A stretch of 40,419 nt of DNA from Chytriomyces cf. hyalinus JEL632 (lineage: Eukaryota > Chytridiomycota > Chytridiomycetes > Chytridiales > Chytriomycetaceae), in contig JAIWWG010000163.1 of the NCBI GenBank assembly GCA_025435555.1, forward strand, positions 1-40,419, read 5' to 3'. How positions within the stretch are numbered: position 1 is the first letter of the stretch; each line of letters opens with the position of its first letter. This document shows, in pieces, positions 10,057-19,793 of this stretch. The position numbers were made by a program, and so were the translations under genes. The notes beneath the pieces were generated by a model. The model ran no database searches and was not told the DNA's origin. It saw nothing but the letters and a program-made list of their open reading frames with translations.

Positions 10057-12590
10057 CTGTGCAAAAAACAACACATCAGCAGTTAGCCTTCAAAGTCAAT
10101 TTCGACCACGTCTCATTCACTCCTCAGAGAATCCGTGACCAGTTCAGAAAGTAAAAAGGTGGTGTTGAAAAGGGAGAGCACAAGCAGCCGAGAGTCCACC
10201 ACGCGTTCCAAAGCCGCGTCGATAAGCACCCACACCACACAATATCGCTAAATGAGACTTACTTTGGCGTTCTTCTTTGTCATTTGGTCGTGTTTGTTTG
10301 CTGTGCTGTTTGAATGCAGTTTGCTTGTTTTGGATGAGAAAAAAGTACGAAACAAAAGGCACCATCGAGAAAATCAAGACGGACGAATTTACACGTTCAG
10401 CGAGCTCCGTCAATACGAGCATATGCAAGCTGGACGGGCTGGAACTTATTCAGACGCAGCAGACGGCGAAATCGGCGTAAGAGCAAGCGAGGCGAGATTG
10501 CGTGGACCACTGTTCATGGTTGAAGGCGCTTCGAACACATGTCTTATTCAGCTCCTGAATGCAGCAGCGGTACTCGGCACTCGGTTTCCAGTCGGTTCCG
10601 TGGGTTTGCGCCGTGTCCGAATATCCGCCACCCTGTTGAATTCGTCCGAACCACCCGATGCCATTGCTTTTAACGCAAGCGAACCAGCGTATGACCGCCA
10701 GTAGAGAGTGTGTCAGGAAGATGGATTCGCTGGACGGAATCGAGTGATGTCAGTTGTGGAGTGTATTCGCAGGTGTGGTGTTTTCAGCGCCACACAAGAA
10801 CAGGCGCGGACTCAATTTCGAAAGTGTGAGTCATGTTTGGAAGTATGGCTGTAGAGCAGGCGAGATATGGCACGTGCAGCTCAGGAAGCAGCGAACTAAT
10901 ACGGACTGTGTTGGCTCAGCCAGACTGGTTCCATCATGGCAAACTGGCGGACGGATACATTCGTTTTATTTCCTGTACACTGTCCCACTGTGTAGCTCTG
11001 AAGTGGAAGATATGGTATTTGGGTGGTCTTCAAAGTAAGTTATACTGTAAACATGACACATGTGTGCGCAAACTCACTTTAAGAAAATAGGTTTGGCCCT
11101 CAAACAGTGCATTGAAAACAATAAGTAGCAGCACGCCGACGATCGAAATTCGAGGGCGGATATTGCTGTGACGTTCCCACGTTTCAAGGTACTTTTTATT
11201 GTTTCCATCACACAATGGACACGGATAAAAAAGAGATTCTAATCAGCTGCATCATAATCCAATGGGTTAGCAATGGGAAAGCTTGGCTTAGGCATGCACG
11301 CCATTTTATTGACTCCGCTAGGCTCATTGAAACTGTGTCACTGACTTGGAAGCAGCGAATCCGCAACAAAAAGCTCAATCAACGCGTCATTTTTCCGCCC
11401 AGTTTTTTCATCAGACGCTGCTTTGTCTTGACTGGCTGCTACCTGCTATCTCCACTCGCTTGCAACAAGCCCTTGCGTCATCATTCAAAATCAATGTTGC
11501 ATCGCTCGAATTCTTCCTCCAAACGTGCTGGAGCTCAAAAAATCGCACATGGAAATTTTGAACCGAATGTTGAATTTTTTCCGTTGATGAAACGGCCACG
11601 CAAAAAGTCTTGGAAAAATGCCGAAGCATCGATGTTTGGAACGCTGTTCTCTCAAAGTTCGCGCTTCTGGATGCGGGAAAAATGAGTTGAGTGCAGCTTG
11701 CTATTTTCAGTTGTGGTTGGACTCTGGTTTTTCTGATTCACACACAGTTTTTGATGCCATTTTTATCTGTTGACTGGCATGTATGACGAGCATAGACTGG
11801 AATCTTTGGATGATATGTCACCAAACGGAGCGAAGATTGATTTCCTGATTATGAGCCATTCCTGGGAGTTCCTGGAAGTGACCGTGTGCCCAAGGGGGAG
11901 GCGAAGGTCCAAACCAAGATGCTCCTGAGTTGGCATCAGACGCGTTCACACAAGAAATTTCGCTGTGTCTGGTGTCCAGGTAGTCTCTGCCCGCATATGT
12001 CTCACGCAAAATGATTCTGAACATTGGTGAGAACCTTCGCCAATCGGGTGAGTTTGTCTTTGCGAGTTTTCCCCGCATTGACGCATCAGTCTGATATTTA
12101 TTCAGATGCCAGAGATTAACCCTCAAGGTGACGCCTCCATTTCGGACTTGCGCGTGTGTCTTGTGAAGTCGCGCCTTGCCACAAGCAATGAAAAGGATGT
12201 GCCAAACATGACCACGTGAGTTGTTGGTATCTCCTGGATGCTACGTAAACTCACACATCTTTTTTATTCCGTGGCCCGAAAACAGCCTCTGTAACAATTT
12301 ATAAACTACTTTGACTGTCCAAAGTCGAGTCAGCACACTGCGAACGTTAGTCCACGGTGTGACAGATGGTTGCGTGAAGTCTTAGGAAATGGGAGAATCT
12401 TCTCGATTTGTTTGCTCAATTTCATGCAGGACACTGATATAAAATGACGCCCATGGCTGTGTTGACTCGCAAATCATTGACGGCGGCACAAATACAAAAA
12501 CCGATTCGTAAAACACTACACACGCCATTCAACTCCACATCAGTCATCGCGAAGATATACGCGGAAGAGGTAAACTTTGCTGTTCAAGCT
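10057..12590. other. Unit interior without an intact gene (left)
   Basis: This stretch lies upstream of the left repeat-protein gene and aligns with about 19.8-22.3 kb. The longest plus-strand ORF (10252-10704) is not kept as an ORF in the right unit, so I do not call it. On the minus strand near 11215-11080 both units keep the frame NNKKYLE.WER..NIR and then FNALFEGQ before a GTGAGTT donor. That hints at a former exon with a hydrophobic segment (VGVLLLIVFNALF). Nothing else can be supported. Confidence 0.4.
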
Positions 12591-12676
12591 GTTAGCTCAC
12601 CGCATCTGCGACATAACACAGCGAACAACTCTCTGCATTCCCAATCCGTCCCGTCGACTTCAAAAACACTTGAATC

Positions 12677-12883
12677 TTACGGGTTTCTTCGGTCCGCCTG
12701 AATCCACTTTGATTCCTGTGTTTTGACTGTTGTGTCACTGCGCACCATCGAGATACTTGACTGCTCCCAAACAGGTGGAGGATGGCTTGGGTGCTCGCGA
12801 AGGTCCCGACGGAACAGATGACGCAGTATGTCCAGGCTCGCAATGGAGCAGGCCAAGTTGGGCGATCGCACGATTCCGCACAT
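12677..12883 (-). pseudogene. Conserved reading-frame block, left unit
   Basis: The minus-strand frame here and at 22399-22614 in the right unit share RSPNL.CS..SLD.LR, then LFR..LREHPSHPPPVWEQ and NDTTVKTQES-like segments. A GTAAGA donor follows in the left copy but is lost in the right. Downstream both units keep TDWECRE. Maintenance of the frame across diverged copies suggests a former exon, perhaps of a leucine-rich or F-box-like gene running from about 13.4 kb leftward. Neighbouring parts are broken in both units, so I class it as a remnant. The family is not identified. Confidence 0.4.
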
Positions 12884-13399
12884 CCATCAAAACACAACAG
12901 CAAAATTTTCACAAAACAAGGTGGCGGCAACACAAATTTTCCGTACCAAAGGCCACTCAACGGGATTCACACGCTCTTGAACAAAGTTACGTCGCCGATC
13001 AGAATTGTGAAGAGATTTTTCATATTTCTTTTCCTTTCCATTTTCCTTTCTTGTTCTCTCTGTGTTCAACATGCAACTTAAAGCTGGCAAAAAATCAGGC
13101 ATAACAAAACACCGAAATTTCGGATGGTTTGGTATTTGATGCACGCTCTTCAACAACAAAAATGGGTCATACACCGCCATACGTTCATCGATTCTACGGA
13201 CATTTTTGGGCCAGCGAGACGGAACACGGCGCAAGCAAGTTCGGAGGCTATTCTGCAGCTGCACCTGCCTTGAAAGCAACATGAGAGAAGTGACTCTGAC
13301 TGCAGATTCAGCGCACAACGTTTGTACGAACAGAGGAATATCGCTCGAACACGATGCATCATACATATGTTGAACATTGAGCACTGCTCAAAACCAATA

Positions 13400-13830
13400 C
13401 CAGACGGGCAATGTTCTTCCCACTTTATTGTCATCTTCTGGGCGAATCCCGGACTAGAAACGATTTTTGGAACACGTGAATAAAGTGATTTTCAGCTTGA
13501 AGACGATGCTGGATTTGACAGTTGAACAGGGCGAAATCCCCAAATATTCGTAGCGCCTTCTGGCGAGCTCGTGTATTTAACTGAACGATCAGTGCACGGT
13601 CGCATATTCTTGATTCCGTCAAATCGACGGCGTCAGTGATGGAAATTGGCATGTGAAAAGGAAATAGAACAGCGAATAAAAAGAATATGATATTTTTATG
13701 AAGTCCGTTCTCGACTACGGGACAGCAATATCTTATCTTGCTTTTTGTTTGCTTGGACGGGATTTACCAAAACAAACTTTGTCAAAAGAAAAAGTGAGAG
13801 AAAACAGCAGAGGACCCCATAAGCGAGTCA
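13400..13830. other. Junction between unit and element copy 2
   Basis: The left part belongs to the duplicated unit. From about 13640 the sequence resembles 2065-2200 (shared 'gaaaaggaaa.agaacagcgaataaa'), so similarity to the flank of element copy 1 starts before the near-identical part. No gene was recognised. Confidence 0.45.
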
Positions 13831-14896
13831 GCACAGCGCGAGATGGCCAGCCGCGGCCTCCATTCATAGCCTCGTCGCACCGTCGTACGCAGGTGAGCGT
13901 GCTTTGAACGCGTGTTTTACGTCCCCTGACACCTGCTTGGCCCAAATCCCCCAACCAGTTTGCTGCCTCTCGATTCAGTCTTGGTCGTAAGAGCCCTTCC
14001 CGGGGACAAAGGTGCGTATAAAGACAAACAGCAGCGCGGTTCTCGGGCCGACCTTGGACAAGTTCGAGAACCGCTGGTGCCAGCTGTACGGGAATACAGC
14101 TGGCTGCCATTTGGATGCGTCAAGAGGAGGGCATCGATGGCGGACCCGACCACGGACATTGCACAGGGTCAAAGGAGGTGTGGCATAACCCTATCCTTAC
14201 TCCCCTACCGTCCCGAAGGGTCTGCCCAATCTCTTGGTGCCGCTCTCACTCTTCCGCTTGTCCGTACACGACCACCCACCTTAGGTCGCCGCAACGTTAA
14301 TTTGGGAATGCTGCATGATCGACAGAGTCTGCAGATAGAGTCCCCACTCTGTGACCCGGGGGACCGGGGCAGGGGTTGCATAGAACTGTAATTGACCCAT
14401 TCGCTAGCTGACAAAGCTATCTCTGAATTTATTCAGAGGCGGAACGCGTCCATCCGTGCATAAGGTCTGCTGGGGTATCGATAACAAGAGTTGGGGAAAA
14501 TGCTGCTGATTGTCTCGCCTTTTTTTGACCCTCCGCCTCCTCTTTATTGTGTATGCTAATCTCTTAGATTACCATTGAAGCGAGACTTTGGATCATTTTT
14601 TTATTCTTCCCTCCCTGCTCTCCTTTTTCTTAACCCGATTATGCTTCTTTGATGTCTACCACACAAACTAACCCCTAGGATCACCGTGGACACTGGACTC
14701 TGGACGGGCTTGGATCAGAATGGACACTGGCGACTGAAACTGGGTACGGAAACTGGAAACCGGAGGCTGTAGGCTGAGCGCAATGGATACTGGACACCTG
14801 AGGTAAGCGGTGGGATATGATTCAGGGCCTCCTCGCGGCTCCCACCGGAAACGAGGGCAGAGGTTTACCCCTTTGCTCTCGGCTGACACTGAATCG
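13831..14896 (+). repeat. 1.06-kb near-identical element, copy 2
   Basis: This is the second copy of the element at 2203-3266, in the same orientation and offset by 11628-11630 bases. Differences are one substitution (cgcgtg for cgtgtg near 13910), a one-base insertion near 14405 (cgctagctg), a patch of changes at about 14645-14740, and one extra C near 14870. Everything to its right is arranged differently from copy 1: the flanking segment is inverted. The contrast between the high identity here and the heavy divergence outside suggests recent movement, gene conversion, or constraint on the element. Confidence 0.8.
14036..14103 (+). other. Two adjacent perfect hairpins in element copy 2
   Basis: The same ten-pair and nine-pair stems as in copy 1, with identical loops, at 14036-14074 and 14080-14103. 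Confidence 0.6.
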
Positions 14897-15840
14897 CTCA
14901 GATTCTTGAAAGCCCCCAACTTCCTGTGTTCCGAAGCAGTGTTGCCAATGATATCAATCTCAAACTTCCCTTCATTCCTTGATTCATCCGAGATTTACGA
15001 GGTGCAACAAATAGCGATGTCGGTGAGGGTTGAAAGCTTCGAACGCATGGCAATTATGAATCATTCGGCCGCTGAGCTCCCAATCCAGATTTGCGCCCAT
15101 GAAGCATTACTGCAAAGCACCGTTGAATAGGGCAGTTTACCACGGCAACGAATGCGTTCACTTTGATTGTGTTTCGAAAGAAAAAGTGCGTTGGAGGGGG
15201 CGTGGCATTGGCATTGGTTATCACTTTGCTGTTTGGAGAAGCTCAGCCATTCCACTTGAAAACATTTCCAACGACTGCGCAGCCTGCACTCCGTTGCATT
15301 ATTCACGGGTGTTCGAAAATACAATCAGTGAGATCGAACGCGACGACAGCATCAAAATCCGAGTCAGACCCACCGCAACAACATGAATGTGCAGTATCGA
15401 GTCTTCCAGGATTCCAGGAGCTTGACAGAATGATTCAAAGGAGAGGCTGCTTGGAATCGAAACGAGATCCACCCGTCAGAAGGGATGGTTCAATGTGAGG
15501 CGCTGAAGAGGGGGCCGGTAAGTACCACTCACATGCTCAGGATTGCAGCCACGACGGCCTACCATATTCTGCATTCGTGCTGCTCCTTCCTCCGCGTCGC
15601 AACCACGACATCCTCTGATGATCAAGACTGGCTCGTTGAACATTTTTACGAAAATATTTATCGATCTTCATTTACGCAAACAACAAGAACAAACGACCCT
15701 CTCAAAACAGAAGACGCGACAGGCGCAACCAATCCAAACACAGACAGTAACAAGTGCGGCGAACATTAGCGTATTTCAACAACATCCACGGGAAACGAAA
15801 AACAAAACAAAATGGAAAAAATCATCTCTTGTGCGGCACA
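14897..15840 (-). repeat. Inverted copy of 3.27-5.46 kb with internal deletion
   Basis: Read on the minus strand, 15830 down to about 15480 matches about 3270-3640, and 15540 down to 14900 matches about 4830-5455. The part equivalent to about 3.65-4.83 kb is missing. To the right, 15841 onward resumes in direct orientation at the equivalent of 5458. The inversion breakpoints are therefore the end of the 1.06-kb element and about 5457 of the left arrangement. It includes a RabGAP N-terminal fragment. Confidence 0.7.
15290..15540 (-). pseudogene. Inverted decayed RabGAP N-terminal fragment
   Basis: On the minus strand this shows 'gtgagtggtac', 'cttctgacgggtggatctcg', 'gttgcggtgggtctgactcg' and 'cgtcgcgttcgatctcac', which follow the parent at 38.44-38.64 kb and the decayed copy at 4815-5110. 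It is part of the inverted segment. It has no usable frame. Confidence 0.6.
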
Positions 15841-16450
15841 TCTGCGCACTTGTTCGAATCAACCAAGTCTGGAATTGCGCGAGGCATGGTTCTGTCGTAA
15901 TTTAAGCATCGCTGTCATTGAAATCGAAATTCGACCTTTTACGATTTGCCATGGAGGGGGTGGTCGGGGTATGTGATCTGCATTCGGGTTCTTTTCACAG
16001 AATTTCATCTGCGGATCTGCATTTGTACGCTCAGACTTCACTCGTTTCCATTCCAAGACAGGAAACCATCCGGGAGGGTCTTGGGAAAATTTACTGCTGG
16101 ACGAAAACACGTGCGAACGGCATGCGCGGGCGGAACTGGGCAGTTTGAAGAATACGAAATTGCTTCCTTGCGGTGCACTGATCTCTGGAAGCATTCCGAG
16201 CTGGCTTGGAAACCTGTCACATTCGCAGTTTTGACTCTTCGAAAGCAAGCAGTTTCCGCTCCTCGCGATTCAACGAAATCAAAAGCTGGAATTGCTGGGG
16301 GAACCGAAAGCATCGTCTGTCAGCAACAATGTCTGTGCCACGTGAACTGTAACGCGGAAACAATGGTCGGAATGGAGACATAACACGGATCTGCGAGTTT
16401 GAGTCATTTAATGATGATGTTCCTCACGCGGTCATCGGCAAAATCTGAAT
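15841..16450 (+). pseudogene. Direct relative of the 5.46-6.1 kb decayed block
   Basis: The sequence aligns with 5458-6000: 'tctgcgcacttgtt.gaatc', then 'gtctggaatt', 'gcgcgagg', and the peptide MEGVVGV.DLHS followed by ADLH. The peptide match with 5561-5600 suggests a former coding region, but the frame does not hold beyond about 40 codons. The family is unknown. Confidence 0.4.
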
Positions 16451-16549
16451 GTATACCCACTGTTTGCCAAATCTCGAATTTCCGAAAAGTGGGCCCGGAA
16501 TGGCGGCGCAATCAGTGCGATGTATAGCGGTGTTTGAATTTTGCAGCTG

Positions 16550-17200
16550 TGTATGTGTGGTTCAGGAGAACGAAATGGCGACGCTGCAAGTTTAAACGCA
16601 AAATTGACGCCCAAAAAGGAGGACGACCATTTCCACGTGCAATCTATTTACCCAACACTGAGAAGGTTAATTCGAGAACTCAACAGCATTGTGGATTAGA
16701 GCAATGTTGCCGTCACACCATACATCAGCATTTTGCAATTGTTTTTCCGGAGCACCACTCAATACCAAATTGTGCTTTCTGCTTTCCAATGAAACGTGCC
16801 GAACTAGCCAGCTACCCCGAAAATGCTCACGTATTCAGCGGAGCCATTGCAATCATGACGTGGCGCGAGACGCGGTTTCGACAGAGCAAGTGTTTCAGTG
16901 CTCGGAATCAAAACATTTCCTTGAACTTGCGCCAAAGAAATGAATCTCAGCGGAAATTGCGAAGTAAATGCCAGCGGGATATTCTGAGTATGAAAGCGGA
17001 GGATATCATCTTTACTAGAGACATTGTGCTTCTTACTTTGCCATCAACACGCTGAGGAGGCAAAAAATCCGCAAAAGATTCAGTGGAACCATCACAATCG
17101 CGATATAGAAATCCTGCTATAATTCTTGAGCAATATTCAAAAAGGAGAGGCGTTCTGCAATCAGTTGAGAGACCTTGCGTTTAGCAGAGGCTTGGACTCA
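16550..17200 (+). pseudogene. Decayed RabGAP GRAM-2 and following exon fragment
   Basis: The peptide FPRAIYLPNTEKVNS corresponds to the parent's FCLPNTEKLIAE. VFSGAIAIMTWRETR corresponds to VSSGAIAITVWHDMK. 'atcaaaacatttccttgaac' corresponds to the parent near 40045. A separate piece at about 17118-17185 ('attcttgagcaatattcaaa', then 'ggcgttctgcaatcagttga') matches the parent near 39960-40005. That piece now follows a block it should precede, so the copy is rearranged as well as mutated. The long plus-strand ORF here (16534-17055) is a by-product of this history and not a gene in its own right. Confidence 0.65.
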
Positions 17201-17508
17201 ACATATCCTGAAAGAAAAAGATGCCTAAATGTGAATTCGAAACTGTGGCGAGCTCATTTATCCTGCATGAGTTCATGTGTGGGATTGTCTTTGGCCTTGT
17301 GATGATTTCGTACGGTACATCGTTAGCATGGAAAAGGAAAGGAAACGCGCGCCTCAACTTGAAGCATCATTTGCCTTCTGGCGTGTCTGACGGCTTGGGC
17401 ATGTTTCAATCGAATAAAGCATGGTTACATGACATGGGTGGAATGTGTGACTTCACGTTGAAGGATCAGACAGAACAATAATACAGATTTATTCAGAGTG
17501 GAAAACAA

Positions 17509-18120
17509 TCAAAAGAATAGTGTCAGAAAGGAACCTGATCTGTGGGTGCCAGTGGCATTCTGCAGAATCAGTTGGTTTTTAAGTTCACCACATGCTCCCT
17601 GACCAGCCAAGTTGCCGAAATTGACTGCCGCGAAGGGACCAGAGTAATATGACCGAAGAGATGACTGAGTGAGGAGTGTGGAAGAGTTAATGCTTCCAGC
17701 ATGAAACGGGGGAAATTGGAGGGTGAGCTGACAGCATTTGAGGAATGAGTAGATGGATGCGGTGATTGAAAGAGGGCAGGAAGCGACGATGTTGGATGAA
17801 AGACGTGTTGTTGATTTGCGTGGAAGTGAGTGAATGATGTTGAGGTGGGCTGACGACAACTGGACTTGAGTTTTGAGTTGTTGTGCGTGATGAAAAGATG
17901 TGGATGTGGCTTCAGATGCCAATACCGTCGTGAATCGCTGGATATGATTCAAAAACTCGCAGTTCAGTCCAGCCGACAATTTCGACTCCGTTTATGCCAA
18001 TGAGGCAAAAAGTGAGCCTACTCTTGTCAACTGGAACGACGCGATATTGTCGCTTACTCCGTTTGATCAATGAGATGCAAAGGGACCCGACATTTTCGCG
18101 GGGGCTGTGTCACGGTTTGG
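17509..18120 (-). pseudogene. Second unit gene, right copy (probable remnant)
   Basis: The minus-strand frame ending at 17509 is open for 156 codons. It carries CQLTLQFPPFHAG, then FGNLAGQGACGELKN and LQNATGTH; the left copy shares FPPF.AG, FG.LAGQ...GE and LQN.TGT. Upstream, LTFCLIGINGVEIV at about 18030-17980 is shared with the left unit but lies in a different frame from the 156-codon ORF. Either an intron I cannot place or a frameshift separates them. No known domain was recognised. Sharing of peptides in both units argues for a real ancestral gene; its present function is doubtful. Confidence 0.4.
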
Positions 18121-18615
18121 GCTCGGATCGAACGTCTTGGGATCACCCCCAATCTGCTTTCGTCACTTCCTCTGTTGGACCAATGAGACAAGGGCTGGAG
18201 ATGGCAGGAGAACTGGCGATACTTTGGATGTCGACTCATATCGAAGTTGAAGATTCGTCATCACCAATGAAGGAAAAGGGCTGGTAACTCGAGGATTGTT
18301 GTGGGTGGCTGGGTACATGTGGAGGGCATGGAGAAGCGGAGATGGAGAAGCCGTGAGGTGGGGATGTTTATGGAGTTGTTTTCATTATTGTTGGCGGATG
18401 GAGTGATTGCTGATGATTCTAGTCGTGGTGGTAGTGCAGTAGATTCGGCAAACGGGGCGGTCATTTTCGCGCACAGGTGGCAACAAAGTAGCAAGTGAAC
18501 TGCGATCTGGAACTGAGGGGAAAAAGTGGAAAGCATGTTCAGTGTTCGCACCATTATGTAGTGGAGGGAAAATTCAAACCTTTACACTGGGTTATCCTCA
18601 GATACTACGAAACCG

Positions 18616-18642
18616 AAAAAAAAAAAAAAAAAAAAAAAAAAA
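18616..18642 (+). repeat. A27 homopolymer
   Basis: A run of 27 A, in the same place relative to the right repeat-protein gene as the A20 run of the left unit. Confidence 0.9.
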
Positions 18643-18737
18643 GGAAGCACGTCGCAGAGTAATAAAGACCAAAAAGGATACAATAAATAGTACATAGCAG
18701 TAAAGGAATAGAAAATAAAATCCAAAAATGTCGCGAA

Positions 18738-19793
18738 CTATTCGGCAGCTTTCTTCTGTTGGGTGATGAAGTCATCAGAAAACTAGTTCAGTCCAAATCA
18801 ACCACAAACAACAAAAACAGGCAATAATCGAGTACCTCGTCGATATCAAACGCCACTCCTGGCCACTTGATTGCTATGATGCACTTAGTGAGGATTCGGT
18901 CCTGTTCTTCGGTGCAGACTCCCAACCTCTGACATGACTCAACAAATCCCTTGCATTTCAGTGGTAAGTTATTCTTTTTTTTTTGGGCCTTCAAGTGTCT
19001 TTTCACTGAAAAGCGCGTTAGGTATGAAACTGGATCCACCCGCCATAAAAAACTCACGAAGCACATGGTCAACGACTGCAGTCGCAACTTCTTTCCCAGA
19101 TTGTTGTATCCCAGATAGTTTAGAACGAACGTATGGATTGGCTTCTTTCTTGGTGTCTAGTCTGAGTTTGACTGTGTGTGGTTGGGCTCGGAAGGTAGCA
19201 ACGGAGGACGGGTTTCGCAAACTCAACTCATGCCGAAAGCGCGTTGTGGTTTCAACAAATTTCGTCAACTTTTTTGGAGTGGCATCATGCAGGTGGTCGA
19301 GAAAGCGGTGCAATCCGGCGGATTGGGAAGATGTTGCACGTGAGGTGGATGCTGCGGCTGCAGAGGAGGCGTTGGCGGAAGAGGAAATGACTGTTGTAGC
19401 TGGTGTGGTTGGAGTTGATGTTGATTGTGTTGATGACTTTGTTGCTCGTTTGAAGATGAAAAGTTCATCGTCTAATGGTGATTCGTCGCGTATTTGGAGG
19501 CAGCGATGGTTTAATGTGTGTGGCAAGGAAGATGTTGTGCGCGAGGTTGTTGGAGATGAGGCTGCAGGCGGGATGATAGTGGAAGAGGGAGCAACTATTG
19601 TAGATGGTGTGGTTGGAGTTGGAGTAGCTGGTGTTGCTGGGAATTTACGCGCTCGTTTTACAATAAAAAAGTCATCGTCCAAAGTTGATTCGTCATGTGC
19701 TCGCTTTAGAATCGGTGGTGGTTTCTGAAGCATTGCCTTTTTCCGGCTACGGGTGCTGATTTCGTCGGTGACATCGAATAGTGGGCGTTTGTT
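18738..19793 (-). CDS. Ser/Thr-rich acidic-basic repeat protein, right copy, open
   Basis: The main exon starts after an acceptor ('acaccag', first base 19793) with NKRPLFDVTDE and PPPILKRAHDE. It has two short repeats, TLDDDFFIVKRARKF and SPLDDELFIFKRATKSS, joined by Thr/Pro/Ser-rich linkers. Then comes a more ordered part ending SKLSGIQQSGKEVA.AVVD. Introns fall at 19057-19006 and 18835-18783, both GT-AG and frame-consistent. The last two exons encode LKCKGFVESCQRLGVC, TEEQDRIL, IKWPGVAFDIDE and then FSDDFITQQKKAAE with a stop at 18738. The first coding exon is not resolved. The C-terminal domain and splice sites are shared with the left copy. Basic clusters suggest a nuclear protein (inference). 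I do not recognise the family. Confidence 0.6.

Larger units (their letters stand above)
7480..13400. repeat. Segmental duplication unit, left full copy
   Basis: This region aligns in order with about 17.47-23.05 kb. Landmarks are a shared 'gggtgccagtg.cattctgcag' near 7540 and 17548, the gene pair described separately, an A-run, 'ggtactttttattgtttcc' near 11190 and 21120, 'cacgttagtccacggtgtgac'-like blocks near 12345 and 22055, and 'ccaagccatcctccacctg' on the minus strand. The copies differ by many substitutions and indels, so the duplication is old. The offset of about 10 kb shrinks to 9.7 kb toward the right because of indels. Confidence 0.8.

Noticed and set aside
10252-10704. 150-codon plus-strand ORF with hydrophobic start
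   Set aside because: The right unit does not keep the frame beyond the first part, so it is probably chance.
11215-11685. 156-codon plus-strand ORF in the unit
   Set aside because: The equivalent right-unit frame is broken and composition is unremarkable; the conserved signal lies on the minus strand.
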